NCBI GenBank assembly: GCA_003342815.1
Contig: PTEX01000147.1
Span: forward strand, 434,001 to 498,000
DNA from: Eudromia elegans
Taxonomy: Eukaryota > Chordata > Aves > Tinamiformes > Tinamidae
Length of the DNA: 64,000 nucleotides
Direction of reading: 5' to 3'
In this document: one piece after another, positions 52,701-63,064 of the stretch
Layout: the number at the start of each line of letters is the position of its first letter
Numbering within the stretch: position 1 is the first letter of the stretch
Notes under the pieces: generated by a model
Seen by the model: the letters and a program-made list of their open reading frames with translations, nothing else
Database searches by the model: none
Told to the model about the DNA's origin: nothing
Program-made: the position numbers and the translations under genes

Positions 52701-55700
52701 TGCAATATGAATCCACTTCTCAATGATCTTGGCTCTCTGCTGTGTTTTGAGTTCCTTGCTCTTCAGGATAGTGCTGACAACACATTTGGTAACCGCATTG
52801 AACTGAGAGATGGTGGCTCTGATGGTAGGTGCCAGATGCTTGTTCTCTTTCTTATCCCTTCGAGACCAGATGCATCCCAGACAGTGGTGGGGCACAACTT
52901 TCTTAAAGAGCTTCTAGAGTGAAATAGAGATATATGTCAGTCAGCAAGACTCTTCTCTAGTCTCCATAACAAAAATGTAAGCATTTACAGTCCCATTTAT
53001 CTAGTCCACGATGGTATTAAAAGACAAATTTTTTTTTCTCTTAGATTGAAATATATTTTAGTATATTCTTTATAGGTTTGATGGCAGAAAAGAACTGTCA
53101 GATAAATAGCTCTGGAAAATAACATACATCAGCGTAGCAAACCAAGGGAAAACCAAGGGGAAAACTTTTATATAACGGCATATTGGGAGAGACTGATTCA
53201 TACAAGCCAAATCAGAGAAGAACAATGACAGCACCTTTACAACCTTAGGCCAGGTAAAGAACAAGCTGGTTTGGAATGCTATTCTTAGGGATTTTAAAAA
53301 CTTTTAAAAAGATTTTAGAAGCCCATCACTGTTACCCCTATCATTTCAAGTAATAGCTATGCTCTACATACTGCATCCATGTATGTCAGTTGCTCTGCCA
53401 CAAGGTCTTCTTGGAAAAAAGAGAATTCTTCTGCACCACTAATCTCCATTTCATCTTCATCATCTAGATTACATGGGCAAGTACTATGGAACCCATCTGT
53501 GCAGGACAGAAAACACAATTTAGTAAATTCATACAACAAACAGTGATTCAAAGGATTTTTTTCTTTTAAGTTATAGTATATGTATTCTAGCAGAGCCCCA
53601 AAATGTCCTATCTAATGTAACGTCCTCAAGGTGCTATAGATTTTAGTGGGAAAAAAAATGAGCAGAAAAATACTTTGGAGATACAAAAGGTAGAAGAAAA
53701 GACATATTCAGGGTCTCCCAGCTGAACAGTGGCTCGACCCAAGCATTGACATTCACTCTCCTGAAAGAAAAACTCCCTGCCCCACCCAAGGACAAAAATT
53801 TCTTATTAGTATTACAACTTTGCTGATCTACTCTTCGTATTTGTATATTTGGTAATCTGGAAAAAAGTCAACTTGCAAAGGGACTATATTGTACTTATAT
53901 CCAAAAATATTGCATAAAGGATACTCTCACATTACAATTTTCTCTCCTGTGTGAAAAGGAAATACTAGATTCTCTTGGCATTGTTCTCACCTTCACAGGG
54001 CTGCAAGAACTACAGTGAAGGGAGGACATTCCAATACTGCTCACCTTCCTCCTCTGGGAAGTCTTCCCAGAAAAGGGAATACTGCGTGTAAAGTGCTCCG
54101 CTGAATGCTTCTTCTAACCTTGCCATGAGCAGCAGTCGTGATGTGAGACAGGAGAGGAAAGCTCTCTTCACTGAGGGAGCAGATGTAGCGCCCAATAGAA
54201 GGGATTTCACAGATGCTCTGTGCCATCTTTGGGTTCCCAAAGGTTTGGAACAAAGCCACATTGAAAGACAAAGAAATATGTCCTTATTTTCCATGGTAAA
54301 GGAGGAATTTAAGCAGAAAATCCCTGAAAATAAATTCACTTCTTAATCCTTTTTATTATAGGAAGGCCAAAATAATGAAAAAAGAAATAGATTGGTTTTT
54401 TTCCTACTTGTTGAAGAGTAACAGCAAAAGCACTGGATTTATTAGTAGTGAGACTGCATTAATAAAAACAAGCAGAACATTTCAGACTATGTTGTGAAAT
54501 ACTTCATATCCAATTAAAGTAGAACAAACATTAAAGTTACAAGAGTAGATAATGTGATACTTCATCATCATTTTTCAAAATACTTGTTTTTCTTCAGTAA
54601 TTTGCAAAACCTAGTTATCAACGTAAACTGCTACAGTTTTGATGTAATAAAATATAGCTGTTGGCTGTATCCAGGTTTCCATCTGGACATTCCAATTGCA
54701 CAATTTATTGACAGAGCTAAATGAGATAAATGGAAATCTCCACTCCAACTTCATTTTCTGTGACTTATTTATAATAAGTGTAATTAAATAGACTTTAAAC
54801 TCTCTTTTTCTGGCTATATAACCCCTCGTTTTCCTTTCAGTTCATGAAATTCAACTCAAAATCCTCATCACTGAGTTGCAATCCTACTCAAGAACTCACA
54901 GTTCCCTCTAAATCCTTGAGTATTATGTGAGCCTTTCCTTTTCCATGCCTTTTTTCCTCCCTTCTCTCTCAACTTTATAATGTGTAACCAGTTTGCTCTA
55001 CCTAAAAAGCTGGAATTCTCTTATAAGGAGAGTACCTCATCCTCTACAAATAACTCAGCTCCTCTGAGCTCTCCAAAAGCCCCAATGCCCTCCTGACTTG
55101 ACTGACAGCAGCCACAGGCCTCTTTGATTCACATCTTGCCCTGGCCTGCACCTCTCTGAGGAAGGGAACATGTCTTATCTCTGTACCTGATACCACAATC
55201 TAATCTGCTGCCTGGAAAATGGTAGCATTGTATGGAGGGCTCACTACACAAATCAGACCAGAGAATTAGAACCTGAATTCGCAAATTTACGGCACAATAT
55301 AAATGCTGTAGAAGAACAATTCACTTATAGACAACAAAGGAGTTTTGAATGAAATCTCTGAAACAGCATAGATATGATAAAAAAAAATAAGTGACAGGCC
55401 TAAAACTCTTCTCTGTAGACCCTTTGCGATTATTTTTTCTCCTCCTTGTATTTTAATTAGCAACCTCTACTCTGCCACAGCTTGGAAAATGTTACAATTC
55501 AAATGACCTGTAACTCAGAGAGGAACCATTTCCCCTGCTCCTTCCGGAAACAAATGCAGAAGCAGAGCTGCTGGGAACTTCTGCTCACTTCAAACAATGC
55601 TTGGATCTAAATATAGGCGCCCCCTGAACTGTCTTTGTTTGCCCAGTGAGAACCAAGTCCGAGGAAGAATACGAACAGCACATATTAGCAACCCTGTTTA

Positions 55701-56814
55701 CTTACCTGTGTTCAGTAAGGAAAGCATTCTGGCTCTGTATGTTACTCTCCTTTAAACAGGTGCCAATGAGTGAGTAAATTTGGCCCTTCTCCACGTTATG
55801 CATTGACACGGTATTTCTGCAACATCCGGCACATAGACTTTTACGAGATGAAGCATTTCTTTTCTGTCATTTCCTTTGTCCTTTATTTTATGAATTATTC
55901 CCCTTTGCCCTCTGCCAAAGCTGGGAGTTGATTGTCGTTCTCACTCAGCCACTGCGTGAGCTCCAGCAGCATCCAGCTTAGGCCACAGGAAACTTTCTAA
56001 CCAGGGTAAGCGCGATGTGTCATGCTTGACGCTGCATACAGCATATTTGTGTTACTACAGTTCACTATTGTTTCAGTGACCTCCAATAATGTAAGTTTTT
56101 CCTCTGTCCTTGGATACTAGCAGCCAGTTACTCAAATAGGAAAAAACAGCCACAGGCACTTCCTTTGACATGAGGGTAACTAGGAAGAAAAGCTTCATGA
56201 CAACAGGGTTTGCAACTCTGGCTGAACTTTGTCACAGCCCAGTAAAAGATGAAGTTTTTATTTGGGGTTTCATTTTTTTCTCTTTTTTTTTTTTTTTTTG
56301 TTTGTTTGTTTTTAAAAGCCAATTGAAGAGCAGCCTTGAGTTTTAATTCAGTGATAAGGGAAATCTGTGACAATTAAGCACTCAGCGGCAATCCCAACAT
56401 CTAAAGTATGTGAGCTCTCCATTTTCCCTCAAAGGAGCAGGCAAAAGAGACTACAACCTGTGACTCCCCCTCAACAAGCTGCAGGCCCATCACAAGTCTC
56501 TAGTGAATCTGACTGTGTTAGTGACATCAAGATACTGTCAGTCAGCAGGAGAGTTAAGGAAACAAACTCCTTGGATAGCATACAGGCTGGGAGAACAGAA
56601 AGGAAGGAAGAAGCTGCAAGGGAGCTTACTGTCATTTTCTACTTCTTGCTTCTGGAACTGCTGCAAGAGGTTCTGCGCTCTCCTCTCCGGGTCAGAGCCA
56701 GGCATACTTCTCTTCAGATAATCCAGCAATTTCAGCAAACATGGGTAGTTGGGTGGCTCGTTGAAGTCCTCAGAACACTGGTCAAGCCAGGCTCTTAAGA
56801 TTGATGCTATCGCA
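34525..56814 (-). CDS. RGL1: RGL1, Ral guanine nucleotide dissociation stimulator-like 1 (last 14 coding exons)
   Basis: RGL1 binds active Ras-family GTPases and catalyses GDP-GTP exchange on RalA and RalB. In transcript order the coding parts are 56814-56630, 53496-53372, 52913-52698, 48882-48779, 47632-47548, 45125-45036, 43278-43192, 42302-42270, 40724-40603, 39977-39888, 37890-37704, 36511-36257, 35485-35371 and 34712-34525. All junctions are GT-AG and all join in one frame with no stop, giving 626 residues. The first exon is the end of the REM domain. The next eight carry the CDC25 catalytic domain ([49 protein letters not shown]). Then come a serine-rich linker and the RA domain, ending [13 protein letters not shown]. 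The 5' exons and promoter lie right of the window. Human RGL1 is about 768 residues, so roughly 142 are missing here. Confidence 0.97.
35371..35485 (-). CDS. RGL1: RGL1 coding exon, RA domain
   Basis: This 115-base exon reads [20 protein letters not shown], then [18 protein letters not shown], with a split Glu and donor gtaagg. It holds the RA-domain helix and following strand. The 771-base intron on its 5' side (35486-36256) includes a GC-rich patch with a repeated gtggccac at 36185-36202. Confidence 0.97.
36257..36511 (-). CDS. RGL1: RGL1 coding exon, linker into RA domain
   Basis: Exactly 85 codons read [20 protein letters not shown], then [40 protein letters not shown] and [20 protein letters not shown], ending [23 protein letters not shown] is the first strand pair of the Ras-association domain that contacts Ras. 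The acceptor ends acatag and the donor is gtaggt. Confidence 0.97.
37704..37890 (-). CDS. RGL1: RGL1 coding exon, serine-rich linker
   Basis: This 187-base exon completes Leu and reads [20 protein letters not shown], then [40 protein letters not shown] and KK. It is low-complexity, Ser/Thr/Pro-rich and probably phosphorylated. The acceptor is ttctgtaccag and the donor gtacag. The 1192-base intron on its 3' side (36512-37703) has a GC-rich patch near 37200-37380 that I cannot assign. Confidence 0.96.
37891..39887 (-). other. RGL1: RGL1 intron
   Basis: Nothing recognisable was found in this 1997-base intron between two linker exons. Confidence 0.7.
39888..39977 (-). CDS. RGL1: RGL1 coding exon, linker
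   Basis: This 90-base exon completes Ser and reads [20 protein letters not shown] then RKSMVKRLS, with a split Leu and donor gtgagt. It begins the unstructured linker between the catalytic and RA domains. RKSMVKRLS is a basic, phosphosite-like segment. Confidence 0.96.
40603..40724 (-). CDS. RGL1: RGL1 coding exon, end of CDC25 domain
   Basis: This 122-base exon reads [20 protein letters not shown], then [20 protein letters not shown], with a split Ser and donor gtaaga. It closes the catalytic domain. The 625-base intron on its 3' side (39978-40602) holds nothing recognisable. Confidence 0.97.
41062..41258 (-). other. Exon-like open block of unknown origin inside RGL1 intron
   Basis: Read on minus, a fully open frame runs [20 protein letters not shown], then [40 protein letters not shown] and TDLID. 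It lies between an AG (atccccatcag, or a stronger ttctgttcactgcag that puts the start at 41284) and a near-consensus donor gatag|gtgagg. At 197 or 223 bases it is not a multiple of three. Using the 41258 acceptor between the flanking phase-0 RGL1 exons it would shift the frame and stop soon afterwards; using the 41284 acceptor it would itself read into a stop after ten codons. I do not recognise the protein. It could be an alternative or poison exon, a decayed foreign sequence, or chance. Confidence 0.3.
42115..42167 (-). mobile_element. Decayed CR1-like LINE 3' tail
   Basis: The stretch from atcacagaatcattatag through cttaaagatatcaagttgaa resembles the avian CR1 3' end in reverse orientation (atcatagaatcat, then a purine-rich spacer, then ttaaagatcatctagttcaacc). 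Only about 50 bases match and several differ, so the copy is old. Confidence 0.5.
42270..42302 (-). CDS. RGL1: RGL1 33-base micro-exon
   Basis: Only 11 codons: [11 protein letters not shown], flanked by acceptor ttccaacag and donor gtaagt, with both junctions in phase 0. LINFEKRRK is the conserved catalytic-domain motif that continues directly into EFEVIAQI of the next exon, which proves the exon is needed. It is too short to be found by open-frame length alone. Confidence 0.95.
43192..43278 (-). CDS. RGL1: RGL1 coding exon, CDC25 helical hairpin region
   Basis: Exactly 29 codons read [20 protein letters not shown] then DTALQDYIE, with acceptor atgctttgcag and donor gtaatt. [15 protein letters not shown] is a conserved core element of RasGEF domains. 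The intron on its 3' side is 42303-43191, with nothing recognisable. Confidence 0.97.
43279..45035 (-). other. RGL1: RGL1 intron
   Basis: No gene or element is recognised. AT-rich tatata-type simple sequence occurs near 44650-44700 and 44880-44910. Confidence 0.7.
45036..45125 (-). CDS. RGL1: RGL1 coding exon, CDC25 domain
   Basis: Exactly 30 codons read [20 protein letters not shown] then [10 protein letters not shown], with acceptor ccttcacag and donor gtggga. It is a basic helical segment of the catalytic domain, identical in my memory to the mammalian protein. Confidence 0.97.
45126..47547 (-). other. RGL1: RGL1 intron
   Basis: No gene or element is recognised. Several open frames near 46.7-47.4 kb overlap on the two strands and carry no family signature. 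Confidence 0.7.
47548..47632 (-). CDS. RGL1: RGL1 coding exon, CDC25 domain
   Basis: This 85-base exon completes Lys and reads [20 protein letters not shown] then TSRELLMK, with acceptor cctgtacag and donor gtgaga. The 1146-base intron on its 5' side (47633-48778) holds nothing recognisable. Confidence 0.96.
48779..48882 (-). CDS. RGL1: RGL1 coding exon, CDC25 core
   Basis: This 104-base exon after acceptor ccttttgcag reads [20 protein letters not shown], then [14 protein letters not shown], with a split Lys and donor gtaagt. [20 protein letters not shown] is the best-conserved signature of the CDC25 fold. Confidence 0.97.
48883..52697 (-). other. RGL1: RGL1 intron
   Basis: The largest complete RGL1 intron in the window (3.8 kb). 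It has an A run at about 49021-49037 and an AT-rich patch near 50625-50690. No gene was found. Confidence 0.7.
52698..52913 (-). CDS. RGL1: RGL1 coding exon, first CDC25 conserved regions
   Basis: Exactly 72 codons read [20 protein letters not shown], then [40 protein letters not shown] and [12 protein letters not shown]. The LF-KVVP-HCLG-IWS block and the [13 protein letters not shown] helix are conserved regions of Ral exchangers. The donor is gtaaag. The 458-base intron on its 5' side (52914-53371) holds nothing recognisable. Confidence 0.97.
53372..53496 (-). CDS. RGL1: RGL1 coding exon, REM-CDC25 linker
   Basis: This 125-base exon after acceptor gtcctgcacag completes Asn and reads [20 protein letters not shown], then [20 protein letters not shown] and A. 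The acidic linker looks poorly conserved against mammals as I recall them, while [13 protein letters not shown] is the invariant start of the CDC25 domain. The donor is gtatgt. Confidence 0.94.
53497..56629 (-). other. RGL1: RGL1 intron
   Basis: No RGL1 exon is missing here, because the flanking exons join in frame (Asn codon a|at). It contains an unexplained open stretch at about 54010-54346 and a long T run with gttt units at about 56281-56312. Confidence 0.75.
56630..56814 (-). CDS. RGL1: RGL1 coding exon, end of REM domain
   Basis: This 185-base exon follows acceptor ttatttgcag and reads [20 protein letters not shown], then [40 protein letters not shown] and D. The donor is gtaagc. This is the C-terminal part of the Ras exchanger motif domain that supports the catalytic domain. 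It starts with the last base of a split codon (xx|t). The exon before it was not found between 56815 and 64000, so it should lie further right. Confidence 0.96.
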
Positions 56815-59800
56815 CTGCAAATAACCACAAAGACAATACTCTGGTTACTTGCTAAGCTTTGCTTAGTTGTATCATGACCACATTTGAATACCTAGCAGAT
56901 GCTGTGCATACCATCAAAAGCACAACACAATTCCAATGTAACTCTAGGGTTGATTCACTCCCACGCCATCAGGAAAAGCTGTGGCCTAGAGAAGCTGCAG
57001 GGTTTGCACAACCACCATTCCCTGGAATGTTGCAGAAAAACAGATGGGAGAAAAGAGAGTTTCCANGGCTCCTCCAGAGTTCTTCTGGTAGCAGTGCTAC
57101 CAGAAAGCGCGAAATCAAACACTTCATTCAGTGCCTTTCCTCTCATCAATTCCCACCACCCAGTTTTGTGATTTTGCTTAGGATAAAATACATAATATAA
57201 AAATATATGAGCAGAAATTAGATTTCAAGGGCTACATTTTTAGCTTTAGCCTGAAGGCAAAGAGGGGCAGTCAAATCATACCACCCAAGGACAAACAGGA
57301 ACAACTGAACAAAGCTTTTGAGCAAAGCTGCAAGTGGGTCCTGCCATGTTTGCTCCACAAGGTAGAAAGTACAGTCACAGTGAGTCAGCTTAGTTACTCA
57401 GGAGCACCCAAAATAAATGAAAAGTTATCAAAAGATCAACAATAAACTGTTAAATTGAGTAAAATATCAGGCAAAAGAAGGAGGCTAGGAATTCTTACGA
57501 CTGGTTATCCCTTCAGCAAAGACTTAGAAAAAGGAGCTACTCTTCGGAACGCTTTTGTGTTCAGATATTATTCACACATGCCTTGGTTGATGGCCACTTT
57601 CGTAAAATAAAGAATAAACAGAGCTTAACACAGCCCCAGCCTTCCAGAGCAGGGTGAAAAGTTCACAGCAGTTACAAACACTGATTTTGCCAGCAAAATA
57701 ATTGCAGTCAAGAGGGAATAAAGGGGAAAAGGGAAAGGGAAAAGGTACAAATGCTGCAGCCTGCTGCCCTCCCAGTGCCTCAATGTGGGTACATCAGGAA
57801 AAGCTGCCTAAAAAGGGCCTGCAGAAGAGCCCGTATCTTGTACCAGTTTTACGTCAGGTGCCCTTGAGAAGAAACTGCCTGTACTTGATAGACCCAGAGG
57901 CCAATAGAGACAGCAGTCTTCCAAGAGCACAGACAGGAAAGACACATCCACGTTTCATGGCCTGATTATGAGCTATAAACTTTTCTTTCCCATGTTTGTG
58001 GGCCGTAAGAAAACACTTTTCAATGTCACTGACCTGACAACGGCAAATTCTGGGCTCTGTTCAAGCTCAGGCTCACAAGTTCTACAGCTATTAGAATTTT
58101 TAAGTAGAGTTTACTCAGAGCCCATTTCTGGATGTGTCAGGCCTTAAAATCTTCTCCCTGGGATAACAGGAAGAAGCATGCCTTGTTCTGCCGCATCCAA
58201 CTGGGTAAACAAAACCAGCTCATACCCACACTCTTGTCCACAAGCTGCTGGGAAGGAGGAGACACTACGGCAGCTCCCAGTGCCTCCTGAGCTGAGCTGG
58301 TAGGGCTCGGGGGAAATGGAAAACCTCATATCCCACACCTATGAACCAGGCAACAGACTACTCTGAAACTCGGCGTAGCCCTTCCTAACTAACTGGAACA
58401 CAGCTATAGCCCTGCTCCTGAAGAGACTGCTACTTGCTAAAACAGCAAAATCAGTGTTTGCTTTCCTGCCACAACTACTTCAAAAAAATGAGTACACGNG
58501 AATGTCAATGACCAAGGAGAAAAACCTTAGAAAATGCGAGGTTTTCAAGAGAATAAACAACTAGTTTCTTACAAAATTAAGGATAGGGACATGGAAACAC
58601 CTCTCTGAGCTTCCCCAAGGCAATGCTAAGACCATCCGTGGGATCACCTATATAGAAGGTTGTTTTCTCTCCTTGCTTTCCATGCAATGGCTTTCAGTCT
58701 TGCTCACACAAACTACATGAAGCCAGCTGTATTTTTCAAGTTTTGGTTGCTATATAATATGGAGAGCTTTGCTGTTTGTGTTCTTCAAACCTGAACCTTA
58801 GCTTTAAAACTTAAAGGTAACAGGCACATAAACTGCGGGTGAGGAAACAGTAACTCCTGACATCCAGCCCATCCAGCCATTTTAAATAATACTGCGGTGA
58901 GTTGCAGCACATGTTCAGCTCCTATCTCACTTAGGAAAGACTGCAGAATGAGGAGGTGGGGACATTTTTCTGCAGGACATGTGAAGTTGCTTGAGGAATA
59001 GCTCTGCTGGCTTGTATTACATTAGCGGAGAAGTCAATCGTTATTTTCTTTGTTCTTCCAATCGTTCTTTTTGCTTGCTTATAGTTTTCTTAACTTTCCT
59101 CCTCTTCCATTGCTTATATGGCCCAATGTTCAACTCTGCTTCTAATGTAACCCCCCTCCGCTCTCTACTGTTGTTTTAGCTTAATTGGCTTTACCGGAAT
59201 GAACGTCAATTGCTGCTTTCCCAGATGAACTTTAAATGCTTCCCGACGTCGCTCTCCCAGGCTCCAGAACTGCCCAGCACCTCTGTTTCATTTGTCTCAC
59301 ATTCCTTTGGTGTCTGTTCTGCTGGAGCACAACGTTTCCACCTATTANTGTTTAGGCAGTATTGTAACTGCACGCACTGCTACCCGCCAGGAACGTTAAC
59401 GTGCCCAGGAAACACATAGCAGCTTCCATGAGGAGCTCACTGCACACAAATGCCTGGGACACTGTTTGACACCACAGCAAACTCCAGCTCCTGTAGTATC
59501 ACAGTGAGGGCTTCAGCACTTTGTTTCTATTTTTAAAGCAGACAAGGAAGGGCAAGCCAGCTAAACATGCCCTGGAGTAGTTAAGTTCTTTAATTCCTCT
59601 CTGTGTTTGAGTGGTTTTACACCAGTGCTGGGGACAGAAGCAGGGAGATTGCAGCTCCACGGGGATCTGCTTTGTCTGCGGTTTCTCATCATGTGCCACA
59701 GCCCGAGTTTCAACAATAAAAAAAATCCACATTTTGATAATAAAGCAGATGCAACGAGGGCCCAACATTCAACGCAACAGAAGCCTTAAGCCGCCTGCTT

Positions 59801-60383
59801 CGCTTCTGGAACCTGTCAGTCAGCTGAATTCACTTCAAGGCAGCAAGCTGAAGCCAGTAGCAGAAAAAAAACACAGCCTTATATGCCAAAAGGAGGCCTG
59901 AGAGCACTTCCTACTGCTGCTTTAGCCTCTTTGGGATTTAAAGCTCAGGCCTCTACCGTGTTGGTGCCTGGGACTGTGGAAGAGGAGAGCTGGGGAGGGG
60001 TGAAGCTCTTCTACTCATTGCTCTACATAAATTGTTTCTGTTTCCTAGTCAGCCAAGTGGATTCCCATAGGAATCCTCCCTTTACAGCACTGGGGATGTG
60101 TGTGTACAAAGTAGCAAGGGGGAAGTAGGAGGAGTTAAATAAAGACATTTAAATGCCATTTGAAAAGTCTCACTACAACCAGCATATTATTTTCCAGCTC
60201 TACCCATTTTTCTTTAGTATCCTTGAGAAATGTAGCCTTAACTGAGATTTATAAAAGCTCTTAAGAATTCTTTTGTTTCATAAAAAACAAGACAAAAAAA
60301 AGGCATCAAAACACAGTACATTCTGTTTGCTGCACAGCTCGGACTCCATTCCCATTAAAGCTGCCTTCCCCGAGTGCACGTGC

Positions 60384-60413
60384 TGCCACAGCAGCCGTTC
60401 CCGTGCTGTGGCA
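60384..60413. repeat. Perfect 10-base inverted repeat in a GC-rich patch
   Basis: Arms tgccacagca and tgctgtggca are separated by ten bases (gccgttcccg). It lies in the long RGL1 intron. Confidence 0.8.
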
Positions 60414-63038
60414 CACGGCTGAATCCCCTCTTCTAGGAACTTCATGGGCAGAAATCCGTCAATCTTCCGGCAAGACGCTCAGGACCTGCTGTCTCAGTAA
60501 TCCTGGTCTCGCAGCCTAAACGGCATCACAGGCACGTGGCCTCAGCACTTGCCCAGGACTCTCACAACTAACCAGAGGCTTCCCCATATCAGTTAAGAAG
60601 AGATAATGTTTTATCCTTCAAATGCCCAAATGCTTCACAGTTGCCTCTGTCCTCAGTGAGCTCTGGACATGCTTTGAGTGCCTATCTGATGAGAAGGAAG
60701 CATTGAAGTCCTTTACTACCTTAAATGCATGAGCCTCTGCTTAGCTACAGCTGCCACTAGCGCTGGATCTGGCAGCTTTAAAAGCTTTAAAGGACAAACT
60801 TTAAACCATGTTAAAGGAGCAGCGGAGAAATGAGGCACAAAATGTATCAGATCATTTTGCAGAGAAAACTCAACCTTTTGACAGAGAGTTAACTGAGCAC
60901 TTCTGCTCTGTGAACAAAGACCACGGCGATCATGGTGCATTACTAAAAACACGGTTTCTATCTCAAATGCAATACAGGTTCAGCATGACTCCAAATCCCA
61001 TACCAGCAATAAGTGCCTGGCGGGCTGATCCCCTTCCCAGAATGTGTCACGGGCTTAAAATCACTTTTTCATTACTATCTAATTCCAGTCTCCCATGACT
61101 ACTGCCCATGAGGTGTGGACAGTCTGTGCATCAGACATAAGCTGGAAAAGTACTTTATTTCTTCTTGCTCTACTTCTTCTTTCATTACTTTTTTATTGGT
61201 TGACATGTATCAAAGCATTCATTCAAACTCTACGACTTCTCCTTCAGCCCCCCTGAAACACACACACAAGAAACACAAAAAAAACAGCTAAATTACAGTA
61301 CAAATATCTCTACATTCCCTAAAACATGTATGATCATATGGGCCCATCTTTAACTAGTAAGTTTTTCTTTAAGCTCCTCATCATGCTGCTAGCTTTCATT
61401 TACGTTTGCACAGCACATGGTTCTATTTTGGACTGCCACGTGTTTTATTGTGGTGTATGTTACTTGTCTTCTGAAAGTCAAGAGACCTCCTGAGTAAAAG
61501 ACACCTAGTGAACATAAAGAAGTCCAAAGACCAGAACTACATCATCAAGAGGAGGAGGGCGTTCGGTCACACCCTGACACAAGCACAGGTAGAACTGTGG
61601 ATCTGTTTATACGATGTAAGGAAGAAGAGTGAAAAGAATTGCTTAAAACAAGTGTCAAACAAGTCTCTCCTTACAAGGCTCTTATCAGGCAGCTGAGAGA
61701 CACCAGATTTCCAGGAACCCAGGCTAAAGTCCATGAAACTCAGACATCTGACTAGTAAACCTGACCTTTTCTGGATTTAGAGTCATGCATGTCACTTTTT
61801 TAAGCTGACAAAACATGTAATGCTGTTGAGAATTTACTCCTAACTCTAAGGTCCACGATGTGTATGTGTTTTTGAAGTTCCGAGATTACCTGGAACCTAG
61901 ACTCCTGAGCTTTAAAAAGATGACAATAATAAAAAGCCTGAAAGATGCTAGGTGTTAGACAGAAGTCAAAACCTCCAACGTTTTTACCCTTCCCAGTGAT
62001 CCAAACAGCTAAGAATGACACTTAAAGGAAGAGCTGAAAACCCCCTTGGGAAAAGGGGCCCTTAGAAGACACATTCCTGAATGTGGCAGAAATCATCTCA
62101 GGTTAGTAACAACTCTATGTCGCTGCCACAACGGAGAGGAGCAGTTAGTGGCTCAAACCCAGAATTTGGGAGCACAAGGAGAGGTTTATAGCTCACCCGG
62201 GCTCTTGAGCAAAACTTCAGCATGAGTGTGCCCAAGCCTGACACTGTGAATTCCAAGCTGGGAGCTGTGCGAACATGGGGTGGAATAAAAAACAATGTTA
62301 GAAGTTCACATGCACCTGACATTTTCCTTCTCAAAATGCACTCCAACTCCACTGCACAAGCACAGAAAGCAGAGACCTGTAGTGTCAAAAGAAGTAACTA
62401 GTGCAATTACAGGGCAGCACACAGGCCATAATATTCCTCTCACACAAAATATTTTGCAGAAAAGTTCCATAAGATCTTTAATGAACCATATTTCTTTTTC
62501 CTCCAGAAGTTACTTTTAAACTTTCTAACATTTCTTAGCATTTTTTTTAATAAAGTCGGTGGAAATGCTTTAAATTTCATGGCAGTTTCTAACATCCCAA
62601 GTGGAATTTTAAACACCAAAATCGTCACAACAGGAGCCTGATAAAATTAATGCAGAATATTGCTGCTCTCCAACTGTGTGACTCCCAGTAGGGTGGTCTA
62701 TCTCCAAGAAATACAGAGTTAAAGGCAAGAAATACCATGGCTCTCGTCCTACTTCCTCTTTCTTCTCCAAGTCATATAAAGCAGAGCACAATATCGCATT
62801 GCTGTTCTATGAGAAAAGAGGTAAACGCAATTATGTTGGAATTATCCCCAGACAAGAGAAAACCTGAACTACTAGAACTACATGTTTCACCACCAGCTTA
62901 CAAAGCCAACCTTTTTTCCAGGGTCCATTAATCACATCTAAGAGACAAGTAGCAAGAGCAATTGAGAGGTAATGGAAATTTTTAAGGCAGGAAAGCAAAT
63001 TTACATTTGTACCAAAACAGTTAAAACACACATATATG

Positions 63039-63064
63039 ATAATCACACATAGATGTGTGATTAT
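63039..63064. repeat. Near-perfect 26-base palindrome
   Basis: Arms ataatcacacat and atgtgtgattat are perfectly complementary and separated by only two bases. It is intronic in RGL1, with no target-site duplication or transposon signature recognised. Confidence 0.85.
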
